A DNA stretch of 64,000 nucleotides from positions 1 to 64,000 of the forward strand of contig CAYJII010000006.1 in assembly GCA_964370225.1 (NCBI GenBank). Direction: 5' to 3'. The translations under genes were made by a program, and so were the position numbers. Positions 9,448 to 17,216 of this stretch are shown piece after piece. How positions within the stretch are numbered: the stretch's first letter is position 1; every line of letters begins with the position of its first letter. A model generated the notes under the pieces. The model had not been told where the DNA came from and made no database searches. It saw only the letters and a program-made list of their open reading frames with translations. The stretch is from CAYJII01 sp964370225 (lineage in GTDB: Bacteria; Bacillota; Clostridia; Oscillospirales; Ruminococcaceae).

Positions 9448-10011
9448 CTACCTATCTTCTTCTTTTACAAATTTATAGCAGTCGCACGAATGGTCGTTCA
9501 TAATACCGACTGCCTCTAAATAAGAAAAGCAAGTGACAGTACCCATGAATTTAAACCCTCGTTTTTTCAAGTCTTTTGAAACCTTGTCGGATAGCTCATT
9601 TTTTGTAGTCACTCCGTCAAAAGGGTAATACATCACTTTATTGTCTGTAAAACCCCACAAATAATTTGCAAAACTGCCGAATTCTTTAACAACATTTAGA
9701 TATGCTTTTGCATTTTGTATGGTCGCTAAAATTTTCGCTTTATTCCTTACTATATCTTGATTTAAAAGTAATTCTGCAATTTTTTCTTCCCCATAATTTG
9801 CTATTTTATCCGCATCAAAATTATCAAACGCTTTTCTAAAAGCTTCTCTCTTTTTAAGTATTAATAACCAGGATAAACCACAGTGAAAACTTTCTAAAAT
9901 AAACATCTCAAATAAATGTGCGTCGTCTCGAGATGCCACGCCCCACTCATTGTCATGATAGTCCATATAAATTTGCGAGTTTTCTAAATTTGGCCAACTA
10001 CATCTTTTCAT
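9448..10011 (-). CDS. tag: DNA-3-methyladenine glycosylase I
   Basis: A 187-residue base-excision repair enzyme that removes 3-methyladenine from alkylated DNA. Family hallmarks are the opening MKRCSWPNLE with the zinc-ligand Cys, YHDNEWGV, FHCGLSWLLILKKREAFRKAF, and the C-terminal zinc-binding DHSCDCYKF. The length is normal for Tag. The start is the ATG at 10011: AAGG lies 9 nt upstream but immediately abuts the ATG at 10020. It follows the histidine kinase gene closely and may be transcribed with it, though no functional link is evident. Confidence 0.93.
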   Translation of the reverse strand: MKRCSWPNLENSQIYMDYHDNEWGVASRDDAHLFEMFILESFHCGLSWLLILKKREAFRKAFDNFDADKIANYGEEKIAELLLNQDIVRNKAKILATIQNAKAYLNVVKEFGSFANYLWGFTDNKVMYYPFDGVTTKNELSDKVSKDLKKRGFKFMGTVTCFSYLEAVGIMNDHSCDCYKFVKEEDR

Positions 10012-10022
10012 TTTTCTCATCC

Positions 10023-11063
10023 TTAAAATTTATTTGTTATAGGCAATATTATCGTAAATGTGCTTCCTTCGCCTGCATTGCTAAACACGTTTATTTCCCC
10101 TTTGTGCACATCAATTATTCTTTTTACAATTGCAAGCCCCAACCCATTTCCCTCGGAGGCTCTTGAATTTTCCGCTTGATAAAATCTATCGAAAACACGT
10201 TTTGTTTCTTCTTCACTCATTCCACAGCCATAATCTTTAAATATAATCTTTATGCTATCTTCACTACTAATTAACTTAATTTCAATCGTATCGTCTTTAT
10301 CAGAAAACTTTATAGCATTGCCAAATAAATTTTGCCAAATGTGGCTCAACAGCTCTTTGTGCCCAAAAAAGAAGCAATCTTCGAGTTCTAAATCTAGCGT
10401 GACATTTTTTTCATTCCACTCTTTTTCAAATAATAGCACTATCTCTCGTATTTGTTCATCTAAACAAAACTCAACTTTGTCTATTTCCTTTTTACCATTA
10501 TCAAGCGAGGATAAAAGCAAAATATTGCTAGTCATTTTTGATAATCGCTTTGAGTTTAGTGCAATGTTTTTTGCGTAATTTTTTATTTTTTCTTCACTCA
10601 AATTATCTTTTTGTAGCAATGTTGCATATCCCTCAATCGCAGCAAGTGGTGTCTTAAACTCATGTGATACATTTGAAATAAAATCGTTTTTCATAATCTC
10701 AGATGCTGCTAAATCTTTTGCCATTAAATTAAAGTTTTGTGCCATATCATTAAGCTCGTACAATCTACTTTTCTCCTCTAATCTGATATTGTAGTTACCG
10801 TTTGCAATTTCTTTTGTAGCACTATCGATGTCCGCTATTAAATCAAGCGTTTTCTTTGAGGTTAACCTTATTATTACAGTTCCTATCGTTATCCCTACTA
10901 AACTGATGAAAAACAGTCTGAATAGTGGTGTCATTTTATCGAAAATAACAGGATTTGGGATGATGTCCCTAAAAATTACAGAAGCAGGAATTACTATAAT
11001 TTGCACAGCTAAGATTACAATTGTAAATCCTGTTGCAATTTTAAATCTTTTAGTCTTTTTCAT
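10023..11063 (-). CDS. Sensor histidine kinase
   Basis: A 346-residue membrane kinase. Two N-terminal transmembrane helices (about 10-31 and 46-66) enclose an external loop of only about 15 residues. Next come a HAMP-like linker, HisKA with phospho-acceptor His134 (SHEFKTPL), and a HATPase domain with N box (NLFGNAIKFS), G1 (DYGCGM) and G2 (GNGLGLAIVK). The short loop resembles intramembrane-sensing kinases that work with ABC transporters such as BceS; this is inference. Its start overlaps the end of the response regulator gene by 14 nt. Confidence 0.93.
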   Translation of the reverse strand: MKKTKRFKIATGFTIVILAVQIIVIPASVIFRDIIPNPVIFDKMTPLFRLFFISLVGITIGTVIIRLTSKKTLDLIADIDSATKEIANGNYNIRLEEKSRLYELNDMAQNFNLMAKDLAASEIMKNDFISNVSHEFKTPLAAIEGYATLLQKDNLSEEKIKNYAKNIALNSKRLSKMTSNILLLSSLDNGKKEIDKVEFCLDEQIREIVLLFEKEWNEKNVTLDLELEDCFFFGHKELLSHIWQNLFGNAIKFSDKDDTIEIKLISSEDSIKIIFKDYGCGMSEEETKRVFDRFYQAENSRASEGNGLGLAIVKRIIDVHKGEINVFSNAGEGSTFTIILPITNKF

Positions 11064-11730
11064 TCTCTACCACCTTAAATCCAAGCCCCTTCACTGTGAC
11101 TATATTAAAGTCTTTGTTGTCTTTAAACTTTTGTCGCAGCTTACTTATATGCACATCAAGTGTATGGAATTCAGACTCAGTATCTGCACCCCAAATTGTG
11201 TCCATTAGCTTCCTTCTAGTAAATACTTTATTAGGTGTAGATACTAATAAATAAAGCAAATTGAACTCCTTTTGGGTGAGCTGTGACTCTTCTTTTCCAT
11301 CGTTTACGGTATATGCTTCTTTATTGAAGCTAGTACTGCCAATTTTTATTATATCTTCTTTTATTATCATGCTTCTGCGCAACAAAGCATCCACTCGCCA
11401 AATCATTTCGTTAACATCAACTGGTTTTACCATGTAATCATCAGTTCCCATGCGAAAACCTTTTTGTTTATCCGCTAAGCTATCCTTTGCTGTTATGAGT
11501 AACACCGGCATACTATACCCTATTTCACGCAGATTTTCTACCAACTCAAACCCATTCATACGTGGCATCATCACATCTGAAATGACAAGGTCAATTTGAG
11601 TTTCGTCCAATACATCAAATGCTTCAATACCATCTTTTGCAGTATATACATTATATCCTCTATCCAAAACAACTGATTTAAACAGCTCTCTTAGTTGCTC
11701 ATCGTCTTCGACTATCATTATATTTACCAT
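11050..11730 (-). CDS. OmpR/PhoB-family response regulator
   Basis: A 226-residue response regulator. The receiver domain has the acidic pair Glu8-Asp9-Asp10, phospho-acceptor Asp52 (ISDVMMP), Thr in LLITAKD and the conserved Lys in MVKP. The C-terminal winged helix is of OmpR type (LTQKEFNLLYLLVSTPNKVFTRRKL, HTLDVHISKLRQK, TVKGLGFKV). It is the first gene of a leftward pair with the kinase and is divergent to the ABC/FtsX transporter. The intergenic DNA carries four 11-bp-spaced repeats suited to binding of this family. Confidence 0.95.
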   Translation of the reverse strand: MVNIMIVEDDEQLRELFKSVVLDRGYNVYTAKDGIEAFDVLDETQIDLVISDVMMPRMNGFELVENLREIGYSMPVLLITAKDSLADKQKGFRMGTDDYMVKPVDVNEMIWRVDALLRRSMIIKEDIIKIGSTSFNKEAYTVNDGKEESQLTQKEFNLLYLLVSTPNKVFTRRKLMDTIWGADTESEFHTLDVHISKLRQKFKDNKDFNIVTVKGLGFKVVENEKD

Positions 11731-11809
11731 AACTATTCTCCTTTTCCTTTTGTTTGATTATATCACTACTTAATAATAAATTCAATAAAACTTACTTAGT
11801 TTAAATAAC

Positions 11810-11848
11810 TTGAAGTTTAGTTGAAGTTGTTTTGATGTTAATTTGAAA
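11810..11848 (+). promoter_or_regulatory. Four 11-bp-spaced direct repeats (candidate response-regulator site)
   Basis: TTGAAG at 11810 and 11821, TTGATG at 11832 and TTGAAA at 11843 recur exactly every 11 bp. OmpR/PhoB-family regulators bind such tandem repeats. A weak extended -10 (TAAAAT at 11858-11863, preceded by TGT) follows directly, as expected for an activator-dependent promoter of the transporter gene. Confidence 0.6.
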
Positions 11849-11896
11849 AGTATATGTTAAAATTCATACATACTAAAAAATAACTTGGAGGAAAAA

Positions 11897-14689
11897 ATGT
11901 TACAGGTAAAAAATATTCACAAAAAATATACGGTGGGTGAACTCACACAAACTGCACTAAATAATGTAAGCTTGGATCTTAGAGATAATGAATTCGTATC
12001 AATCTTAGGGCCAAGTGGATCTGGTAAAACTACCCTACTTAATATCATCGGTGGTTTAGACCAATATGATGATGGTGACCTAATCATCAACGGAGTGTCC
12101 ACCAAAAACTATAAAAACAGAGATTGGGATACATACCGTAACCACACAATCGGTTTCGTGTTCCAAAGCTATAATTTAATCGCTCACCAGTCCGTGCTAT
12201 CCAATGTTGAGCTTGCTCTTACAATTGGTGGTATCTCTAAAAAAGAGCGTAAAAAACGCGCTAAGATTGCACTCGAAGAAGTGGGACTTGCAGAGCATAT
12301 CCACAAAAAGCCAAACCAGCTATCTGGTGGCCAAATGCAAAGGGTTGCAATCGCAAGGGCATTAGTTAATAACCCTGACATCCTACTCGCAGACGAACCC
12401 ACGGGAGCTCTTGACACTGAAACAAGCATTCAAATTATGGAGCTACTAAAGAAGATTGCAAAAGATAAGCTAGTAGTTATGGTTACGCATAACCCAGAGC
12501 TTGCAGAGGAATATTCCACTAGAATTATCAAGCTAAAGGACGGCAAAATTGTCGGTGATACTAATGAATTTGTAGCGGATAAAATCATAGCAGAAACTGG
12601 TGCAAGAAATAATATTAAAAAAGCGAAAATGAACTTTATGACCTCGCTATCATTAAGCCTTAGCAACCTAAGCACTAAAAAAAGACGTACTTTCTTAACT
12701 GCATTTGCAGGCTCTATCGGTATCGTTGGTATAGCGCTTATACTATCGCTATCAAACGGGGTTAGCACATATATCGATGATTTGCAAAAAGATACAATGG
12801 CATCGTATCCGCTCACAATTTCCGACGAAACCATGACAGTTCAAATGGGACCACCTACTCCTACCACTTCCTCATCAGAAGAAGCTGAAGAGGTCGCTCC
12901 TACTGATGAAATACACTCCGATTTTAGCCAGCTTGAAAATGCAAATAATATCTCTGTCACCAATAATCTAACTGATTTTAAACAATATATTGATGACCCT
13001 TCAAGCGAGATTAACACATACTTAGGTGAAGATGGAGTTCATTATTCCTATGATACTTCTTTTTCAGTCTATGCATATGACAATAATGACAAACTTATAA
13101 ACACGGACAGTGACCCTGCTGAGTTGCTTGATACCTCAAGCAATATGATGGGCATGAGTGGCTCGATGGACATTTTAACTATGATGGGTGGAAGCTCCTC
13201 AACAAATGGCGCATCAAATTTTTCAGAAATGTACCCTGGTAATAATGGCGAGCTAATTAATGACACAATTTTAAATAGCTACGATGTTGTGCATGGTTCT
13301 TGGCCTGAAAATTATGATGAGGTTGTCCTCGTTATGGATGAAAACAATAGCATTTCTGTAGAAACTTTATATCAATTAGGCTTTGTTACTGCTAGCGAGT
13401 ATGAGGAATATGCAGAGCAAATCGAAAATGACGAAACTCCACCAGAACTAACTTGGAGCTATGATGACATGATAGGTCAAAGTTTCCACCTGCTCACAAA
13501 TAGCGACAAATATCTAGAGAACGAAAACGGCACTTTCAGCGTTGTGGATGAAGAAGAATTAGCACAAAATGACGAAGTAATGGATAGAGCTTTAGAATTA
13601 AAAGTTGTCGGTATCGTTACGCAAAATGCAGAGTCTGCAGACATCACTTTGTCAACAAGTGTAGCATACCTCACTCTACTTACTGATTATATCATCACAA
13701 ATAGCAATGATAGCGCATTAGTGCTAGCACAGGATGAAACTCCTGAGATAAATGTTTTAACAGGCGTTGAATTTGAAGCTTTAAGCGAAGATGATCAAAT
13801 TAGCCAAACAAAAGATTATTTATCTGCACTGACTGTTTCAGAAAAAGCTGAAATGTACTCACTTATCATGTATATTTCTGCTAATAGTAGCAGTGAAGAA
13901 GACGCTGCAGAAGGCGAAGAAACAGCAAGCACAACCGCACAACCACCTATGCAAATGACTGGCTCATCACAGGCGACTGATGACGAAACTACCGCTATGA
14001 TGCTTGATAACTGGTTGGCAGAAACTCCTGATAACGATATTCTTTTAACTTTATACGATGAATTCATCGGTGGAGTGTCATATGAAGAAAATATCAAAAA
14101 CTTCGGCAAAATCAGCTACGATACACCTAGCTCAATTAATATTTACACAGATAGCTTTGAAGATAAAGAAGGCGTGACTATAAGCATTGCAAACTATAAC
14201 GAAACCGCTTCTGAAGAAAATCAAATCGTCTATGTAGACTATGTGGAAGCTTTAACCACTTCCATGACTACAATGATTGATACTATATCCTATGTACTAA
14301 TAGCATTTGTTGCTGTATCGCTAGTAGTTTCATGCATAATGGTTGGTATCATCACTCATATCTCTGTTATCGAGAGAACTAAAGAAATTGGTGTTTTACG
14401 TGCTCTTGGTGCATCAAAACAAAATATCTCACAAGTATTTAATGCGGAAACATTCATTATCGGATTATGCTCAGGTATCATCGGTATAGCATCTACTTTA
14501 TTAATCAATATCCCGATTAATTTAATAATACAATCGCTATTAAACGACAGTTCTGTAAACGCATCACTTCCGTTAACTTCTTCTATTGTTCTGCTTGTGA
14601 TAAGCGTAGTAATCACTATTATCGGTGGCTTGCTACCAGCTAAAAAAGCTGCAAACAAAGACCCTGTTTTAGCACTTAGAAGTGAATAA
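11897..14689 (+). CDS. ABC transporter, fused ATPase and FtsX/MacB-type permease
   Basis: A 930-residue fusion. Residues 1-230 form a LolD/MacB-type ATPase with Walker A GPSGSGKTT, signature LSGGQMQR, Walker B ILLADEPTGALD and the switch His in MVTHN. A membrane helix near 265-290 is followed by a large extracytoplasmic region of about 480 residues rich in Ser/Glu/Asp. Three C-terminal helices with the FtsX signature (RTKEIGVLRALGASKQNI) follow. This MacB topology fits mechanotransmission, peptide export or envelope stress defence, not import. The ATG at 11897 has TTGGAGG 5 nt upstream. Its divergent two-component system probably controls it. Confidence 0.92.
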   Translation: MLQVKNIHKKYTVGELTQTALNNVSLDLRDNEFVSILGPSGSGKTTLLNIIGGLDQYDDGDLIINGVSTKNYKNRDWDTYRNHTIGFVFQSYNLIAHQSVLSNVELALTIGGISKKERKKRAKIALEEVGLAEHIHKKPNQLSGGQMQRVAIARALVNNPDILLADEPTGALDTETSIQIMELLKKIAKDKLVVMVTHNPELAEEYSTRIIKLKDGKIVGDTNEFVADKIIAETGARNNIKKAKMNFMTSLSLSLSNLSTKKRRTFLTAFAGSIGIVGIALILSLSNGVSTYIDDLQKDTMASYPLTISDETMTVQMGPPTPTTSSSEEAEEVAPTDEIHSDFSQLENANNISVTNNLTDFKQYIDDPSSEINTYLGEDGVHYSYDTSFSVYAYDNNDKLINTDSDPAELLDTSSNMMGMSGSMDILTMMGGSSSTNGASNFSEMYPGNNGELINDTILNSYDVVHGSWPENYDEVVLVMDENNSISVETLYQLGFVTASEYEEYAEQIENDETPPELTWSYDDMIGQSFHLLTNSDKYLENENGTFSVVDEEELAQNDEVMDRALELKVVGIVTQNAESADITLSTSVAYLTLLTDYIITNSNDSALVLAQDETPEINVLTGVEFEALSEDDQISQTKDYLSALTVSEKAEMYSLIMYISANSSSEEDAAEGEETASTTAQPPMQMTGSSQATDDETTAMMLDNWLAETPDNDILLTLYDEFIGGVSYEENIKNFGKISYDTPSSINIYTDSFEDKEGVTISIANYNETASEENQIVYVDYVEALTTSMTTMIDTISYVLIAFVAVSLVVSCIMVGIITHISVIERTKEIGVLRALGASKQNISQVFNAETFIIGLCSGIIGIASTLLINIPINLIIQSLLNDSSVNASLPLTSSIVLLVISVVITIIGGLLPAKKAANKDPVLALRSE

Positions 14690-14698
14690 CTACCACTC

Positions 14699-14736
14699 CC
14701 CCCACTTGGCTTTAATTAAAGCCAAGTGGGGGTTTT
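14699..14736 (+). terminator. Intrinsic terminator after the ABC/FtsX gene
   Basis: A perfect 17-bp inverted repeat (14699-14715 / 14716-14732) followed by TTTT. Confidence 0.9.
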
Positions 14737-14745
14737 ATTGCGTTA

Positions 14746-15528
14746 CTATACGCTTAAAAGCTGAACTTCAAACGGCAAAATTTTATGACTAATTTTTTCC
14801 TCAATAACATCTGCTATGACTAGATATGAACCTGCATTATACGGCTTACTATATTTTTCTAGCGCTTTTTCGTAGTCATCGTCCTCAAATATTTCGCATA
14901 CAAACTCCCCTTTTGGTATTACAAATAAATCTTCTATTTTCCCTAATTTTTTAGATGGTTTTGCGACTTCAATAAAAAATCTCACTTCATATCCGTTTTC
15001 AAAAAAAATATAAACAGCTCCTTGATTTACAGATTGAGATAAATTGTATTTATCAGATTTATTGCTTAGCTCATGTAAATTCCTCCAATACTCCTCTATG
15101 CTATAATCATGATTTATCGCAAGCTTAGTGATGAAATATCGCTTGTCAATCTCCTTTACCCTATCACCATTTAATGTATTATCTGCACGCTCAAAATGTT
15201 CTCGCATCGTATCCAGCTTGTAGACCGTTTTGTTTAGCTGTTTTTGCTTTTCATCTGCAAGTTTTTGCCCATCTTCCAATATTTTTTTCGTATCATACGA
15301 ACCATCTTCTGAGATATAGCTATTGATTTGCTTAAGTGGAATACCTAAGTCTGTGCATATAATTATAAGCTCTAATATCATCATTTGGCTTTTTGAGTAG
15401 TAACGGTACCCTGTTTCTTCATTCACAAGTGTCGGCACCAATATCCCAATCTTGTCATAATGTCGCAACATTCTGTGGCTTACCCCTTTGATTTTGGACA
15501 CTTCTCCGATAGAAAATAAATTTTTCAT
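14746..15528 (-). CDS. MerR-family regulator with effector-binding domain
   Basis: A 260-residue regulator. The N-terminal MerR domain reads FSIGEVSKIKGVSHRMLRHYDKIGIL and continues to GYRYYSKSQ. A dimerisation coiled coil spans about 80-120 and a GyrI-like small-molecule domain about 130-260, as in BmrR-type multidrug sensors. It is divergent to a MATE exporter whose promoter has the 19-bp spacer typical of MerR control. The start is either the ATG at 15528 or a GTG at 15537; a GAGGGGG stretch lies upstream of both, so it is not settled. Confidence 0.92.
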   Translation of the reverse strand: MKNLFSIGEVSKIKGVSHRMLRHYDKIGILVPTLVNEETGYRYYSKSQMMILELIIICTDLGIPLKQINSYISEDGSYDTKKILEDGQKLADEKQKQLNKTVYKLDTMREHFERADNTLNGDRVKEIDKRYFITKLAINHDYSIEEYWRNLHELSNKSDKYNLSQSVNQGAVYIFFENGYEVRFFIEVAKPSKKLGKIEDLFVIPKGEFVCEIFEDDDYEKALEKYSKPYNAGSYLVIADVIEEKISHKILPFEVQLLSV

Positions 15529-15547
15529 GAACTTCACTAACCCCCTC

Positions 15548-15578
15548 TTGACTCTGACATTGTGTCATACTATATACT
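15548..15578 (+). promoter_or_regulatory. MerR-type promoter of the MATE gene
   Basis: TTGACT (15548-15553) and TATACT (15573-15578) are separated by 19 bp instead of 17. The spacer contains the dyad TGACA-TTG-TGTCA (15555-15567). This is the classical MerR-family arrangement, where the activator untwists the overlong spacer. Confidence 0.85.
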
Positions 15579-15619
15579 TGATTGTATCACATAGAAACGG
15601 AAAAGAAAAGGGTTATATT

Positions 15620-16960
15620 ATGATAAAAAAAGTTAATTATAAATCTGTCTTATTATTTACATTACCAAGCATAATTGCTATGGTGTTTACATCGTTTTAT
15701 ACGATGGTCGACGGTGCTTTTGTCGCAAACCTGGTAAACCAAGATGCACTTTCAGCCATAAACATCACTTTGCCCGTAGTAATGATTGTAATAGCTGCCG
15801 CTACCATGATCGGCGTGGGTGGCAACGCAATTTATGCTAAGCTATTAGGCGAGGGAAAAACAGATCAGGCAAGGGAAAAGTTCACCTTGTTTTCTATATC
15901 TACAGTTGTGCTTAGCATAATCTTCACTGTGCTGATATTGATTTTTTCCGACTCTATCATCTCTTTTTTAGGAGCAGATGAAAATGTCTATCAATACGCA
16001 TACGACTATCTGAATGTCTACGTGCTATTCACACCATTTGTTATGCTACAAATCGTGATGCAAACTGCGCTAATAACAGCAGGCAAACCAAATTTATCCT
16101 TGATTTCTATGCTTATCGGCGGGTTTAGCAATATCATTTTAGATTACGTATTCATCGAAACTTTTAGTATGGGTATCAGCGGCGCAGCACTCGCTACCGG
16201 TATTGGTAATATATTGGGTACGATTATCGGTGTAATCTTCTTTTTAACTAACAAAAAAAATAAAATTCTCTCCTTCAAATGGCCCAAAATGGACGTCTCT
16301 GCTCTTATTGCTATGTCCAGTAACGGTTCTTCTGAAATGGTAGCTAACCTATCAAGCGCTGTTATCACACTGCTATTTAACCAAGCTACATTCGCAATTG
16401 CTGGAAACGATGGCGTTGCTGCAATCACAGTTATACTATACGCGCAGTTTTTTTCAAACGCTGTCTACACTGGCTACTCCATGGGAATAGCACCAGTAAT
16501 AAGTTTTAACTACGGAAACAGCCATAGTAAGAATTTATGTGCGATATTTAAAATAAGCGTCAAATTTTTAGCTGCAGCTTCCATTATAATGCTCGCAGTT
16601 GCATTTTTGCTCAGTAAACCTATATCAAGCTTCTTTTTGGAAGAGGGCACAAATGCACACGCACTAGCTATGAGTGGGATGGCAATTTTTGCCACAAGCT
16701 TTCTATTCTCAGGCTTTAACATATACGCTTCTGCAATGTTCACCGCATATTCAAACGGTAGAGTCTCTGCAATTATTTCTTTTTTGCGCACATTTTTCTT
16801 CATCGCTGCCGCAATTTTAATTTTGCCATATCTCATCGGAATAAATGGCGTGTGGCTCGCAGTTCCTATAGCAGAATTTTTAGTTATATTCCTTTCATTT
16901 TACTTTATTCGAAAGTATAAGCACAAATATATGTATAGCAGTAAAAGTAAATACGAATAA
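15620..16960 (+). CDS. MATE-family multidrug efflux transporter
   Basis: A 446-residue cation-coupled exporter of the MATE (MepA/NorM-like) family with about twelve membrane helices in two halves. Visible signatures are the opening LLFTLPSIIAMVFTSFYTMVDGAFVA, VGGNAIYAKLLGEGK and GISGAALATGIGN in the first half, and MGIAPVISFNYG in the second. The start at 15620 has an AAAAGGG site 7 nt upstream; longer frames run through the promoter. The divergent MerR regulator with a drug-sensor-like domain probably induces it. Substrates are unknown. Confidence 0.93.
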   Translation: MIKKVNYKSVLLFTLPSIIAMVFTSFYTMVDGAFVANLVNQDALSAINITLPVVMIVIAAATMIGVGGNAIYAKLLGEGKTDQAREKFTLFSISTVVLSIIFTVLILIFSDSIISFLGADENVYQYAYDYLNVYVLFTPFVMLQIVMQTALITAGKPNLSLISMLIGGFSNIILDYVFIETFSMGISGAALATGIGNILGTIIGVIFFLTNKKNKILSFKWPKMDVSALIAMSSNGSSEMVANLSSAVITLLFNQATFAIAGNDGVAAITVILYAQFFSNAVYTGYSMGIAPVISFNYGNSHSKNLCAIFKISVKFLAAASIIMLAVAFLLSKPISSFFLEEGTNAHALAMSGMAIFATSFLFSGFNIYASAMFTAYSNGRVSAIISFLRTFFFIAAAILILPYLIGINGVWLAVPIAEFLVIFLSFYFIRKYKHKYMYSSKSKYE

Positions 16961-17031
16961 AAAAACTGCCAAACCCCAAACTAAAACATTGTATTAATAG
17001 TCATATTTTGGTAATTGCATCTCTTTATTCA

Positions 17032-17060
17032 TTGACTTATTTGACCGCTTTTGATATAAT
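17032..17060 (+). promoter_or_regulatory. Sigma-A promoter upstream of the first EAL gene
   Basis: TTGACT (17032-17037), a 17-bp spacer and TATAAT (17055-17060). Confidence 0.75.
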
Positions 17061-17111
17061 TAAATTGGGTATAATAACTATCATAAAAATAATATTATTG
17101 TTTTCATCCCT

Positions 17112-17149
17112 AATGCGAGTAAGCCCACTAAGTTTGCTCGCATTTTTTT
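17112..17149 (+). terminator. Terminator-like hairpin in the leader of the EAL gene
   Basis: AATGCGAG (17112-17119) pairs with CTCGCATT (17137-17144), followed by seven T. It lies between the promoter at 17032 and the gene start at 17217, so it would end a transcript of about 80 nt unless bypassed. It could be an attenuator or define a small RNA. Confidence 0.65.
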
Positions 17150-17216
17150 AATATACTTTTATTTCCCCAGATACACGTATCATGCATCTATATTAACACA
17201 CGAAGGAATGTTTATT

